Shown here one piece after another: positions 1 through 8,826 of a DNA stretch of 64,000 bases. Positions within the stretch are counted from its first letter, which is position 1, and every line of letters starts with the position of its first letter. A model generated the notes under the pieces. It worked only from the letters and a program-made list of their open reading frames with translations. It made no database searches and had not been told where the DNA came from. Made by a program: the position numbers and the translations under genes. Source of the stretch: Phycisphaerales bacterium (GTDB taxonomy: Bacteria; Planctomycetota; Phycisphaerae; Phycisphaerales; UBA1924); contig JAJDDI010000063.1 in the NCBI GenBank assembly GCA_029260375.1, forward strand, positions 1-64,000. The letters are read 5' to 3'.

Positions 1-2214
1 GCGCACGCTCAGGCTCGTCACGCCCGTGTCCTCATCATCCGAGCGGACCATCCCGAGCACCGCGCCGAACAGGCGAGTCTCGAGGCGGGTGCGCTCGTCG
101 CTGGGCGGGGCGCGCCGCAGCGCGACGATCGCCTGGTCCAGCGCCGGGGCGATCTGCTCGTGCCGCCCGGAGCGGTACGCCAGCTCGGCGAACGTCGCCG
201 ATGGTTCGGGGTCGTCGGGCGTCAGACGCATGCGCTCCTGCAGCAGCGCGCTGGCGGTGTCCCAGACGAGGTACGAGTGCGCCTCGAACTCGCCCACGGC
301 GATGAGCTGCCCGGGCAGCGCCAGCAGGTTCCCGGTCAGCTCCATCGGGATCCGCGTCGCCTCGCGCGGGCGGCGCGGGTCGATCGCCAGCACGCCCTCG
401 TGCGTCGGCGCCAGCACCAGATCGCCCGAGACGGTGCACCGCCCCGAGAGGGCCATCGGGTCCAGGCGCTGGCTCATGCGGACCGGGTCCGACTCGAAGC
501 GCCGGATGTCCACGAACGCGACGCGGTCCTCGCCCACCAGCGTCAGCGACCCGCCGGCGCGCATCAGGTAGTTCGGGCGCCCGAAGTCCTCGCTGTCGCG
601 GCGCGCCAGCACAGAGCCCGTCGCCAGGTCGAGGCGCAGCACCTCGCCCCGGTCGGGTGAGAGCACGATCATCGTCTCCCCGTCCACGACGGGCAGGGGT
701 GTGTTCCACGGCGCGCGAACCGTATTCGAGTAGAGCGCACTGGGGCTGAACCGGCGTACCCAGACGGGGCGCCCGGACTCGGCCTCCACCGCCGCGACGA
801 CCCCGATCTCGTCGGACCGGTACACCACGCCCTTGTGCAGCAGCCCGCCCTCGCCCAGGCGACCGAAGGTCTGGAACGGGAGTGACCCGGCGCTGGCGAC
901 CAGGCGCGTCCAGCGCAGCGCCCCGGTCCGAAGGTCCAGCCCCACGAAGTACTGGCTCACGAGGCGTCGCGCCCGCACGGCCTTGCGCGCCGTCACGACC
1001 ACCGTCTGCCCGTCCACCAGCACCGGCCCGCGCACGCTCGTGTTCGAGAGCGACTCGTCCAGACGCGACACGTCCACCGACCAGAGCACCCGCCCCGTCG
1101 CCCGGTCCAGCGCGAACACGCCCTCCCCGTCCTGGCGCCCGCCCGAGCGGGCCAGCCCGCTGGTGGTCAGCAGGGTGTTGCCCGCGATCGTGACGCTGGC
1201 GCTGTCCTCGAGCCCCTGGCCCAGGCGCTGGCGGGTCGCCTCGATGTATCGGTCCCGCTCGCCCTGCCCGGCGGGCGGGCCGATGCGCCGCTGCCAGATC
1301 GAGCCCAGCGTGAACCGGTCCCACGCGCTGACCGTCACCCCGTCCGACACGTACAGCACGTCGCCCACGCTGCTGGGCATCGACCACGCGTAGGTGCGGG
1401 GGCGTGTCCGCAGGCGGGCGGGCTGGTCCCGCAGCGCCGCTGGCGCGTCGATCACGCGATCGTCAACCGGGCTGAGCGCCTCGGAGCGCAGCGGCGTGTG
1501 CGACAGTGAGCCGATGTCCAGCGCGTCTTGGGTCCCGCGTGTGTCCAGCGCCGAGTGGGCGTGGCTCGGCGCGCCGGGCGGGGGGACGATGGGCGTCAGA
1601 TCGGGTTCTTCCAGCCCGCTCTGACGGGCCCAGGTTCGCGCCAGCTCGCGCCAGCGATCGTCCTGAACGTACCGGCTGACCTCGGAGAGCAGGCGCGCCG
1701 CGTCACGCCCGCCCTCGCCCACGCGCTGCGGGTGCCCGTCGAGCTGCGCGAGCGTCCGCAGGGCGCTGAAGAACCGGGCGTCCTCAAAGTGGGTCTGCGC
1801 CGTGCGCAGCGCCGCCTCATACCCCCACGGCGTGAGCAGGCGCGTGCGCTCGGCCTCGCTCCACTGCCCGGACTCAACGAGCGCCTGAGCCCGGGGGCCC
1901 TCGGCCTCGATGTACCGCTCCAGCAGCGGCGCGCTCGCCAGCAGACGCTCGTGAACCAGGCGGCGCACGGGCACGAACAGCGAGTCATCATCGGCCGACC
2001 GCAGCACGCGCTGCCCCTCGTCATCGAGCAGACGCTGGAGCACTCGCGCGCCCTCGCTGTAGCTCTCGATCGAGATCAGGTCGTCCAGGCGACTCAGCGT
2101 GTCGGCCGCGAGGGGCGAGTCGTCGGCGTACACCGGGTTCTCGGGCTGCCCCAGCGCCGGGGCAGCGCCAAGCCACAGGCCCGCCAGCAGCAGCATCCCG
2201 ATCCGTTGTCTCAT
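1..2214 (-). CDS. PQQ-like beta-propeller secreted protein (3' end outside window)
   Basis: The reading frame opens at an ATG at 2214 and stays open to the left edge, so about 738 residues are visible and the C-terminus is missing. Residues 1-22 are a signal peptide (basic MRQR, then a leucine/alanine core, ending ALGQ), so the protein is exported. Residues 25-240 look helical and could be a tetratricopeptide-like region. From about residue 260 there are repeated blade motifs of the PQQ type, for example GRVLWSVD, GALRWTR and GRPVWVRRF near residues 370, 430 and 480. Such propellers act in outer-membrane assembly or as surface sensors in other bacteria; which applies here cannot be told. No enzyme motif was seen. 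Confidence 0.85.
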   Translation of the reverse strand, partial: MRQRIGMLLLAGLWLGAAPALGQPENPVYADDSPLAADTLSRLDDLISIESYSEGARVLQRLLDDEGQRVLRSADDDSLFVPVRRLVHERLLASAPLLERYIEAEGPRAQALVESGQWSEAERTRLLTPWGYEAALRTAQTHFEDARFFSALRTLAQLDGHPQRVGEGGRDAARLLSEVSRYVQDDRWRELARTWARQSGLEEPDLTPIVPPPGAPSHAHSALDTRGTQDALDIGSLSHTPLRSEALSPVDDRVIDAPAALRDQPARLRTRPRTYAWSMPSSVGDVLYVSDGVTVSAWDRFTLGSIWQRRIGPPAGQGERDRYIEATRQRLGQGLEDSASVTIAGNTLLTTSGLARSGGRQDGEGVFALDRATGRVLWSVDVSRLDESLSNTSVRGPVLVDGQTVVVTARKAVRARRLVSQYFVGLDLRTGALRWTRLVASAGSLPFQTFGRLGEGGLLHKGVVYRSDEIGVVAAVEAESGRPVWVRRFSPSALYSNTVRAPWNTPLPVVDGETMIVLSPDRGEVLRLDLATGSVLARRDSEDFGRPNYLMRAGGSLTLVGEDRVAFVDIRRFESDPVRMSQRLDPMALSGRCTVSGDLVLAPTHEGVLAIDPRRPREATRIPMELTGNLLALPGQLIAVGEFEAHSYLVWDTASALLQERMRLTPDDPEPSATFAELAYRSGRHEQIAPALDQAIVALRRAPPSDERTRLETRLFGAVLGMVRSDDEDTGVTSLSVR

Positions 2215-2399
2215 GCCGCGCCGTCCTTTCGCTGGGTCCATCCGGGGGCGTACGAGCCAGGGAGGGTTCGGTTCCCGGACTCGGTCGTACCCCGGATCAT
2301 CGGCGCCGTCGCCCCGGATGTCCCAGCAACGCCCACCATCTCCCGCTGGGGTGGCCCCAGCCTCAAGGGCGAGAGCGCCGCGTCCGAAGTGGTGGGGTC

Positions 2400-2903
2400 A
2401 TGCCCGTCGCCCTCATGGATCCGGATCAAACGCCGCAGGGGTCGATGCTGACCCCATGGCGCCTTCTTGCGGCGATGCGCTCGGTCCACCCGCGGACGCG
2501 GCGCGTCTGCCTGCTGATCGTGGCGATCATCATGATGAGCGTCGGCGATCTGCTGCTGACGCTGACCTACCTGCGCCATCTGGGGATGGCCGAGTCCAAC
2601 CCGCTGGCCAGGCTCGTGCTGGACTTCCGCTCGCCCGCGCTGCTGGTGATCTGGAAGATGGCCACGGTTCTGGCCTGCACGAGCATCCTGCTCTGGAAGA
2701 GCCGGTCGTGGTCGGCCGAGATCGGCGCCTGGACCGGCGCGTTCATCCTCGGCGCCCTCATGATGCACTGGGTCGTGTACGTCAAGACCGCCCCGCCCGC
2801 GCCGATCGTCGAGACCGCCAGCCTTTTCGCCGGTGACGAGCGGTGGATGACGCTCGCCCCGATCGAGCCCACGAGCGTCCGCGCCAGCGTCCCCACGCCC
2901 TGA
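2400..2903 (+). CDS. Small three-helix membrane protein, DUF5658-like
   Basis: The 167-residue product has three hydrophobic segments at about residues 37-60, 76-98 and 105-125, separated by short charged loops, and a short soluble tail. The sequence GDLLLTLTYL followed by an ESNPLA loop resembles the small membrane proteins grouped as DUF5658; the assignment is from memory of the pattern. ATG 2400 is preceded by GGTGGGG, a possible ribosome site; ATG at 2415, 2445 or 2475 are alternatives, all before the first helix. It is divergent from the PQQ-type gene. Function unknown. Confidence 0.7.
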   Translation: MPVALMDPDQTPQGSMLTPWRLLAAMRSVHPRTRRVCLLIVAIIMMSVGDLLLTLTYLRHLGMAESNPLARLVLDFRSPALLVIWKMATVLACTSILLWKSRSWSAEIGAWTGAFILGALMMHWVVYVKTAPPAPIVETASLFAGDERWMTLAPIEPTSVRASVPTP

Positions 2904-2955
2904 CCCGGCGCCGCGACCGCCCCCGGCGACCCCCCGGCGTGCTACCCTCGCGGCT

Positions 2956-3468
2956 GTGAGCGATACTGCACGATCCGCAACGATGTTCTGGATGGCCCTG
3001 CTGGGCTGCTGCCTGGCCCTCATCACCGGGTGTACCGGCCCAAAGCCCCCGAGCTTCGATCCCGTGGGCGTCACCGCCATGACCGAGCGCGACGGCGAGC
3101 TCGAGCTCATCCTCACCATCAATGCTGTTAACGACAACCCCAAGCCCATGCCCCTCAAGCGGGCCAGCTACACCCTCGCGCTCGACGGCAAGACCGTCTA
3201 CTCGGGCGTCCGCTCGCCCGAGACCACGCTCAGCCGGTACGAGACGCACGCCTTCGAGCTGCCCGCGCTCGTGCCCATGGCCTTCGCGACACGGACCGAC
3301 CCGGTGCCCTACCGCCTGACGGGGACGGTCAGCTACGTCACACCGGGAAAGCTGGCCGAGACACTCTTCGAGACGGGCGTGCGCCAGCCCGAGGCGCCGT
3401 TCAACGTCGCGGGCACGATCGATTTCACCGGCGCGCCGCGTTCGAGCGTCGGTGTGATCGGCGACTGA
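2956..3468 (+). CDS. LEA14/WHy-like lipoprotein
   Basis: The 170-residue product starts at GTG 2956 and carries a lipoprotein signal: a hydrophobic stretch ending LITGC with the lipidated cysteine near residue 26. The rest has the alternating beta pattern of late-embryogenesis-abundant type 2 (WHy) domains, including a LELILTINAVNDNP segment early in the domain, which is where these domains have their conserved NPN-like turn. It would sit in the periplasm or on the outer membrane. It runs convergent with the NIF3-type gene, 8 bases apart. Bacterial members are linked loosely to desiccation or stress, but no role can be read from this locus. Confidence 0.75.
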   Translation: MSDTARSATMFWMALLGCCLALITGCTGPKPPSFDPVGVTAMTERDGELELILTINAVNDNPKPMPLKRASYTLALDGKTVYSGVRSPETTLSRYETHAFELPALVPMAFATRTDPVPYRLTGTVSYVTPGKLAETLFETGVRQPEAPFNVAGTIDFTGAPRSSVGVIGD

Positions 3469-3476
3469 GCGCCGCC

Positions 3477-4628
3477 TCACGCCGTCGTCAGGATGTCCCG
3501 GTCGGCCTGGGAGAGCTCGACGCGGACGCCGTGCAGCGAGTCGCTCAGACGCCTGGCGAGCCTGGGCAGGTATCCGCGCTCGGTGTTGGTGTGCCCGGCC
3601 AGCAGAACGCTCACGCCCTTGTGCAGGGCCGCGACGATCTCGTGGTGGCGCATCTCGCCCGTGACGAACAGCTCGCAGCCGTCCGAGGCGGCGTCGCCCA
3701 GCATCGACTCGCCCGCGCCGGGAACCACCCCGATCGTCGTGAATCTGTCCGAATCGCCCGCCAGGGCGTAGCGCACGCGGGACCGGTCCAGGTGCGTCTT
3801 GAGGCGCTCGCAAAGCTGGGCGATACTCGCGGGCTGGTCGAGCGTCAGGCGCCGCCCCGCGCCGGTCCGACGGCTGGGCTTGCCCTCGAGCTCGTACACG
3901 TCGAACGCGGCCTCCTCGTACGGGTGAAACTCGCGCAGGGTCTCGATCGCCAGCGCCAGCGCCCGCCTGGAGCAGACCATCTCGAGCCGGACCTCGGGCG
4001 TGTGCTCCAGGCGACCGGGCGAGCCGACCGCGGGCCTGGTCCCCGGGCCGGCCAGGAACGTGCCCGTGCCCGACGACTCGAACGAGCAGAGCTGGTACTG
4101 CCCGATGATCCCGGCGCCCGCCGTGCCCAGCGCGCCGCGGATGTGTTCGACGCTGTCCCTGGGCGCGAAGGTGACGATCTTGACCTGCTGCGAGCCCGAC
4201 GATTCGACGTGGGGCGTCAACGCCCGGCAGTCGCCCGCGATGACGCCCTCGCGCGCCTTGCCCGGCGCGGCGCTGAGCCCCTCGCAGAGCCAGTCGGTGA
4301 TGCCCCCCTGGCTCGCGTCGAGCGCCGTGTGCGGCGTGTACACCGCGATCCCCGCCTCGATGGCGCCCCGGATGATCCGCTCCTGGGCCGTTCCCGCTCC
4401 CAGGCTTGGCAGCGGCGTCCAGATCGGCGGGTGGTACGCGACGATCGCCCCCGCGCCCAGCTCGACCGCCTCCTTGAGCACACGCTCGGTCAGGTCGATC
4501 GTCAGCAGGATCGCCCCCTTGATCGGGCGCTCGGGCACGCCCACCTGCAGGCCGACCCTGTCCCACGCCTCGGCGAACGACGGCGGGGCGATCGTCTCCA
4601 TCACACGGACCAGATCGCTGACGAGCAT
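3477..4628 (-). CDS. NIF3 / GTP cyclohydrolase I type 2 family dinuclear metal protein
   Basis: The 383-residue product has the split NIF3 fold. The N-terminal part holds AYHPPIW and YTPHTALD (metal-binding histidines), and the C-terminal part holds GEMRHHE and GHTNTERG, with a central insert of roughly 110 residues containing FHPYEEAAFDVYEL, as in the longer YqfO-type members that carry a PII-like domain. The family binds two metal ions as a hexamer and its biochemical role is still debated. The start at 4628 is chosen because AAGGGAGG lies just upstream; the frame stays open much further upstream only because the DNA is GC-rich, and that extension runs antisense to ispE. Divergent from ispE. 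Confidence 0.9.
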   Translation of the reverse strand: MLVSDLVRVMETIAPPSFAEAWDRVGLQVGVPERPIKGAILLTIDLTERVLKEAVELGAGAIVAYHPPIWTPLPSLGAGTAQERIIRGAIEAGIAVYTPHTALDASQGGITDWLCEGLSAAPGKAREGVIAGDCRALTPHVESSGSQQVKIVTFAPRDSVEHIRGALGTAGAGIIGQYQLCSFESSGTGTFLAGPGTRPAVGSPGRLEHTPEVRLEMVCSRRALALAIETLREFHPYEEAAFDVYELEGKPSRRTGAGRRLTLDQPASIAQLCERLKTHLDRSRVRYALAGDSDRFTTIGVVPGAGESMLGDAASDGCELFVTGEMRHHEIVAALHKGVSVLLAGHTNTERGYLPRLARRLSDSLHGVRVELSQADRDILTTA

Positions 4629-4706
4629 CGGGCCTCCCTTCCCGCCCGGGCGGGGCGAGGCTGATTCTAGAGATCCCGCGGGCACGGCGGCGGTGTAGCA
4701 TCGGGC

Positions 4707-5561
4707 GTGCGTGTGATCGAGAAGAGCGCCTGGGCCAAGGTGAACCTGGCGCTGAGCGTCGGCGCGCCCGATCCCGCGGGCATGCACCCGGTCTGCTCGT
4801 GGATGAGCTGTGTGGACCTGCGCGGCCGCCTCCGCGTCGAGCGTCTGGGCGATGGAGCCCCAAGCGAGTTTGACCGGCGATGGGAGGACGGGTCGCCCGT
4901 CTCCTGGGCGCCCCAGGACGATCTGGTGGTCCGGGCGCACGCGCTGCTCGAGCGGGAAACCGGTCGCGAGCTGCCCGTCCGGATCGAACTCTCCAAGACC
5001 ATTCCCGACGGCGGGGGCCTGGGCGGCGGCTCGTCGGACGCCGCAGCGACGCTGCTGGCGATCGACGAGCTGTACGAGCTGGGCCTGGGCGCCGATGGCC
5101 TGCGCGCGATCTCGCCCAAGCTCGGGTCCGACATCGCCTTCTTCCTGGACGACCGGTCCCCGCCCCGACCCGCGATCGTCTCCGGGCTGGGCGAGCGGAT
5201 CGAGCGCGTCGGGCCCGTCGCGGGCGGGGTCACGCTCGTCTGCCCGCCCTTCGGCTGCCCGACGGGCGCGGTGTATCGGGCGTACGACGAGGCGCCCGCC
5301 GATCTCCGCGAGGCGGACGTGCGTGAGATGGCCTCGGCGCCACCGGACCCACAGCGCCTGTTCAACGATCTGGCGTCGCCCGCCGAGCGGGTCGAGCCAA
5401 GGCTCGGCGAGCTGCGCGCGTACCTGGCGGGCGTGCTGGGGCTGCCCGTGCATGTCTCGGGCTCGGGCTCGACGCTGATGGTCATCGGCCCGGAGGGCGC
5501 AAGCGAGCGAGCCCGCCTGGCGGCGCCGTCGTGCCGGGTGCTGCCCACGCGCTTCGTCTAG
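4707..5561 (+). CDS. ispE: 4-diphosphocytidyl-2-C-methyl-D-erythritol kinase
   Basis: This GHMP kinase phosphorylates CDP-methylerythritol in the MEP pathway to isoprenoid precursors, in the cytoplasm. The 284-residue product has all three family motifs: an N-terminal SAWAKVNLALSV, the glycine-rich ATP loop PDGGGLGGGSSDAAATL near residue 97, and the C-terminal SGSGSTLMVIG. Length matches the family. The start is GTG 4707, which places the AKVNL motif at residues 10-14 as expected. The gene is divergent from the NIF3-type gene and is followed 19 bases downstream by a ROK-family kinase, probably in one transcript. Confidence 0.93.
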   Translation: MRVIEKSAWAKVNLALSVGAPDPAGMHPVCSWMSCVDLRGRLRVERLGDGAPSEFDRRWEDGSPVSWAPQDDLVVRAHALLERETGRELPVRIELSKTIPDGGGLGGGSSDAAATLLAIDELYELGLGADGLRAISPKLGSDIAFFLDDRSPPRPAIVSGLGERIERVGPVAGGVTLVCPPFGCPTGAVYRAYDEAPADLREADVREMASAPPDPQRLFNDLASPAERVEPRLGELRAYLAGVLGLPVHVSGSGSTLMVIGPEGASERARLAAPSCRVLPTRFV

Positions 5562-5580
5562 CGGCGCGTACACTCGCCCC

Positions 5581-6564
5581 ATGCCCAATCCCGACACACG
5601 TTCCGAGACCGGCTGCTGCGTGGGTGTTGACCTGGGAGGCACCAACATCCAGTCGGGCGTGATCGACCCCAAGGGGCGGATCGTCGGGCGCGACAAGCGC
5701 AAGACCGATCCTGATTCGGGCCCGGAGGGCGTGATCGACCGCATGGTCGCGTCCATCGACGCCGCCTGCAAGGAGGCGGATGTCAACCCGAAGCAGCTCA
5801 GCGTGGTGGGCATCGGGGCGCCGGGGCCGGTGGACGAGGCTCGCGGTGTTGTGCTCGAGGCGGTCAACCTCCGCTGGGAGAACCTGGCGTTGGGCTCGAT
5901 CCTCGCCAAGCGCCTGGGCGTGCCCGTCGGGCTGAGCAACGACGCCAACGCGGGACTGATCGCCGAGCACCGTCTGGGCGCGGCGCGGGGAACCCGTCAT
6001 GTGCTCGGGGTTTGGGTCGGGACCGGCGTGGGCGGCGCGCTCGTGCTCAACGGCGCGCTGCACACGGGCGCCTTCCACACCGCCGGCGAGATCGGGCACG
6101 TGCTCACCGATCCGTGGTCGCCCCCGGGCTCGCGATCGCTCGAACACGCGTGCTCGCGCACCGCGATCGTCGATCGACTGCTCCGGCTGATCCGCGCGAA
6201 CCACGCGTCGTCGCTCGAGGAGATCAGCGGCGGGCGCCTGAACAAGATCAAGTCGCGCCACCTGCTCGAGGCGTACACCTCGGGCGACCCGCTCGTGGTC
6301 GAGGTCATCGACGACGCCGCGTACAGGCTGGGCGTCGCCATCGGCGGGTTCGTCACGATGCTCTCGCTCGAGTGCGTCGTGCTGGGCGGTGGGCTGACCG
6401 AGGCGATGGGCGAGCTGCTGGTGGCGACCATCCGGCGCGGCGTCGTTCGCACCGCCTTCCCCGAGGCCTGCCGCGCCGTCCGCGTGGTCGAGTCCGAGCT
6501 GGGCGACGACGCGGGAATCCTGGGCGCGGCCCTGCTGGCCCAGGACGGCCTCCCCGGCGCGTAA
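5581..6564 (+). CDS. ROK-family sugar kinase (glucokinase-like) without the usual zinc cysteines
   Basis: The 327-residue product has the actin-like kinase features of ROK proteins: the phosphate loop VGVDLGGTNIQSGV near residue 14, GIGAPGPVDEARG, LSNDANAG (catalytic Asp), and GTGVGGALVLNG. The sugar-binding ExGH motif is present as AGEIGH. The zinc-binding CxCGxxGCxE block that normally follows is absent: the corresponding stretch reads SPPGSRSLEHACSRTAI. There is no DNA-binding domain, so it is a kinase rather than a repressor. Substrate is probably glucose or an N-acetyl hexosamine; the sequence does not decide. It lies 19 bases after ispE. Confidence 0.85.
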   Translation: MPNPDTRSETGCCVGVDLGGTNIQSGVIDPKGRIVGRDKRKTDPDSGPEGVIDRMVASIDAACKEADVNPKQLSVVGIGAPGPVDEARGVVLEAVNLRWENLALGSILAKRLGVPVGLSNDANAGLIAEHRLGAARGTRHVLGVWVGTGVGGALVLNGALHTGAFHTAGEIGHVLTDPWSPPGSRSLEHACSRTAIVDRLLRLIRANHASSLEEISGGRLNKIKSRHLLEAYTSGDPLVVEVIDDAAYRLGVAIGGFVTMLSLECVVLGGGLTEAMGELLVATIRRGVVRTAFPEACRAVRVVESELGDDAGILGAALLAQDGLPGA

Positions 6565-6593
6565 AAAATGGCCCGGCGTTCTCACACCGGGCC
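6563..6593 (-). terminator. Intrinsic terminator of flgM
   Basis: GGCCCGG (6570-6576) pairs with CCGGGCC (6587-6593) around a 10-base loop, and reading leftward on the minus strand the stem is followed by a run of six T (6563-6568 are A on the plus strand). This fits termination of the leftward flgM transcript. The hairpin may also weakly stop the rightward ROK transcript, but there is no T run on that side. Confidence 0.75.
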
Positions 6594-6625
6594 AAGTCTC
6601 GCTCTCCGTCCGAACTCCTCTGGCG

Positions 6626-6913
6626 TTAGATCAGGTCCTCGACGAGCTCGTCGATGGCCTTCTCGATCTTCTCGGGGCTCTCGTACGCGCCCGACTCGAT
6701 TTCCGAGCGGACCCGGTCAACCAGCTCCTGGCGCACGCCCGGGACGTCGCGAAGCTTCGCGAGGTAGCGGGCCATGTCCGAGACCTCGACCCGGTCCTCG
6801 CCGCTCCTGCGGGCCTGCTCGGGTCCGGTCTCGACCGTGCCGCGCCGCGGCCCGTCCGAGACCCTGCCGACACGCCCGGCAGTCTGTGATTCAATCGGCG
6901 AGATTCCTGTCAT
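6626..6913 (-). CDS. flgM: Flagellar anti-sigma-28 factor FlgM
   Basis: FlgM holds the flagellar sigma factor FliA inactive until the hook is complete and FlgM is exported. The 95-residue product has a disordered N-terminal half rich in Arg, Gly and Ser and a C-terminal FlgM domain (DRVEVSDMARYLAKL, then VDRVRSEIESGAYESPEKI), ending VEDLI. ATG 6913 is chosen because AGGAGG lies 6 bases upstream; an extension further upstream would put this ribosome site inside the gene. No other flagellar structural gene is in the window. It lies about 1.9 kb from the Maf-type glycosylation gene, which fits a flagellated cell. Confidence 0.88.
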   Translation of the reverse strand: MTGISPIESQTAGRVGRVSDGPRRGTVETGPEQARRSGEDRVEVSDMARYLAKLRDVPGVRQELVDRVRSEIESGAYESPEKIEKAIDELVEDLI

Positions 6914-7094
6914 TCCATGCCTCCTCGTCCGGGGGTTCGCCCCGACGCCCACCTCAAGATTCTGTCGTTCATCCGTACCACATGTCCATCCCTAGTAGGA
7001 CTATCGTCGGGGAGGAGAGGGATGCTGCAAAATCGCGCCCGACCCTCAACATGTTGGCAACCACTTATGCCCAAACCGCTTAGAGTGTATAACA

Positions 7095-8081
7095 ATGACC
7101 CGGACCATTGAAAAAACATCGAGCCCGCTCCCACGATTCCCCAAAGCCGCCGCACTCGTGGGGATTCTCTTTCTCCCCCTTGTAGTGGGGGGGTGTGGAC
7201 GAGAAAGCCGCCAGCCAGGCCCGGAGGCGTCCGCGGAGATGCGTTCGGAAGGTCAGGCGTTGTTCGGGCAGCCGCTGGAGACCCCGCTGGTGGCGCCCAG
7301 GGTCGTCGATGGCGAGCCAGGCATGGCGCCGACCCCATTCGGCGAGACGCTCGAAGGCGAGGACCCGTCGCTCCCGGCCCTGAGCCGGAGCGAGGGCTGG
7401 AGCATCCTGGTCTCGCGCGTGCCCGAGGGGGGCGCCGCTGGCGCCGCGACGAGGCTGGACCGCGTTCGCACCGCCGGGGGACTGCCCGAGGCGACGCTCC
7501 AGCGCCGGGGCGGGGGACTCGTGATCGCGGTGGGGGCGTACGACTCACCGATCGATCCCCGGGCCAAGGCCGAGCTTGGGCGGGTGCGAGCGATCGAGGT
7601 CAACGGCTCGCGCCCGTACGCGGGGGCGTTCTTCGCCCCGCCCAGCGGGGCCGGCGCCGGGGGGGCCAACCCGGAGTGGGACCTGCGAAACGTCCGCGGG
7701 CGCACGGGCTCGGCGGCGGAGTACACCCTTCAGATCGGGGTCTACGCGCGGGTCGGCTCGGGCATGCCCGGGCCCGACGAGGTGCGTCAGTTCCGGGCCG
7801 CCGCGGAGCAGGCCGTCGCCAGCCTCCGGGCCGAGGGCGAGCAGGCGTTCTATTTCCACGGCGCGACGAGCAGCACAGTCACGGTGGGGGTGTTCGCCGA
7901 GCGCGATCACGACGCGTCCGTCACCCCGCCCATCGAGTCGCGCCGCCTGCGCGAGGCCCGCGAGCGTCACCCCAACAACCTGGTCAACGGCGCCGGCTTC
8001 CGCGAGACCCTCCGGACCGACTCGGGCCAGGCGTTCCGCAGGCTCCAGCGCTCGCAGCTCGTCCAGATCCCCCGCGGGTGA
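7095..8081 (+). CDS. Lipoprotein with SPOR-like repeats
   Basis: The 328-residue product has a lipoprotein signal (hydrophobic LVGILFLPLVVGGC, lipidated Cys34). Two segments look alike and beta-alpha-beta in character: one around residues 100-160 (GWSILVSRV ... GGGLVIAVGAY) and one around 210-275 (EYTLQIGVYARV ... SSTVTVGVFAERDHD). This pattern of a YTLQIGVY strand, a helix rich in Ala and Glu, and a VTVGVF strand resembles SPOR peptidoglycan-binding domains. A role at the cell envelope is therefore inferred; SPOR in this phylum is unusual because its peptidoglycan was long disputed. GC-poorer DNA of about 180 bases separates it from the divergent flgM. Confidence 0.72.
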   Translation: MTRTIEKTSSPLPRFPKAAALVGILFLPLVVGGCGRESRQPGPEASAEMRSEGQALFGQPLETPLVAPRVVDGEPGMAPTPFGETLEGEDPSLPALSRSEGWSILVSRVPEGGAAGAATRLDRVRTAGGLPEATLQRRGGGLVIAVGAYDSPIDPRAKAELGRVRAIEVNGSRPYAGAFFAPPSGAGAGGANPEWDLRNVRGRTGSAAEYTLQIGVYARVGSGMPGPDEVRQFRAAAEQAVASLRAEGEQAFYFHGATSSTVTVGVFAERDHDASVTPPIESRRLREARERHPNNLVNGAGFRETLRTDSGQAFRRLQRSQLVQIPRG

Positions 8082-8091
8082 CGGGCGCCGT

Positions 8092-8703
8092 TCACAGGTT
8101 GCCGTGACCCGCGATCCACAGCGGCTCGATCTTAACCGCGGTCCAGGGCTCGTCCTGGCTCACGCGGTACCAGGTGATCCGCCACCAGCTCGCGGGGGGG
8201 ACGGAGCCCGAGTGACGCACGCGGACCTGGGTGCGGGCTGCGTTGGCGCCATCGATCACGCCCTGCACCTCCGGGATTGCGTGCGAGGTGATGCTCCCCT
8301 CGCCCACGTACCGCTCGGCGGCGCCGAGGATCGTGTCCCGACCCTTGAACGTGCTGACCCCTCGCACTTCGACCTCGGCGTCGGGGCTGAGCATGGTGTG
8401 CAGCGCCGGGCGGTCCAGCTGGGCCAGGGCCGTGACCAGCTCGCGCGTGCGGGACATCAGCGCCTCGCGGGGCGTCTGGATCAGGCCCGCGATCAGGGCG
8501 ATCCCGCCTGCGAGCAGCCCGGTGACGACCAGCACGACCAGCCCGGCTCGCAGGCGAGCCCGGGCGTTGAGGATCAGCAGGCCCGCGAGCCCGATCACGA
8601 CCAGCGAGGCGACGAGCGTGCCCGGGGACTCGATGGTGAGGCGCTCGAGCAGCCCGGGCTGGGGCAGCGGGGCGATCCGGGGAGTGAGGGTGTCGATCTG
8701 CAT
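8092..8703 (-). CDS. Membrane-anchored NTF2-like domain protein
   Basis: The 203-residue product starts at ATG 8703. It has two adjacent transmembrane helices (about residues 22-41 and 45-69) followed by a soluble domain of about 130 residues whose order of elements (SRTRELVTAL, MLSPDAEVEVRG, ILGAAERYV, VRVRHSG, WWRITWYRV) is that of SnoaL/NTF2-like cone folds. No catalytic residues can be assigned. It is convergent with the SPOR-like lipoprotein gene (10 bases apart) and divergent from the Maf fusion gene. Confidence 0.7.
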   Translation of the reverse strand: MQIDTLTPRIAPLPQPGLLERLTIESPGTLVASLVVIGLAGLLILNARARLRAGLVVLVVTGLLAGGIALIAGLIQTPREALMSRTRELVTALAQLDRPALHTMLSPDAEVEVRGVSTFKGRDTILGAAERYVGEGSITSHAIPEVQGVIDGANAARTQVRVRHSGSVPPASWWRITWYRVSQDEPWTAVKIEPLWIAGHGNL

Positions 8704-8826
8704 CTGTGAAGTCGCTACGCCCGAGAGTCGGCATTGTTGCAGCGGGGTCCCCGGGTGGGCCGATCCTGACCCCTGGCGCCCCGGGGATCGGGGCGGGTGT
8801 TTCGTGCGCACGCGGAGGACAACAGG

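Noticed and set aside
35-1387. Open minus-strand frame of 450 residues within the PQQ-type gene
   Set aside because: It is an off-frame reading with Arg/Gly/Ala-rich composition; the true gene in another minus frame has a signal peptide and propeller repeats.
4629-5948. N-terminal extension of the NIF3-type frame antisense to ispE
   Set aside because: It continues open only because of GC bias; ispE on the plus strand has all family motifs and a ribosome site marks the NIF3 start at 4628.
7026-7094. Possible sigma-54 promoter (TTGGCA ... ATGC) before the SPOR-like lipoprotein
   Set aside because: The GG and GC dinucleotides are one base too far apart and the sequence differs from the consensus at other key positions.
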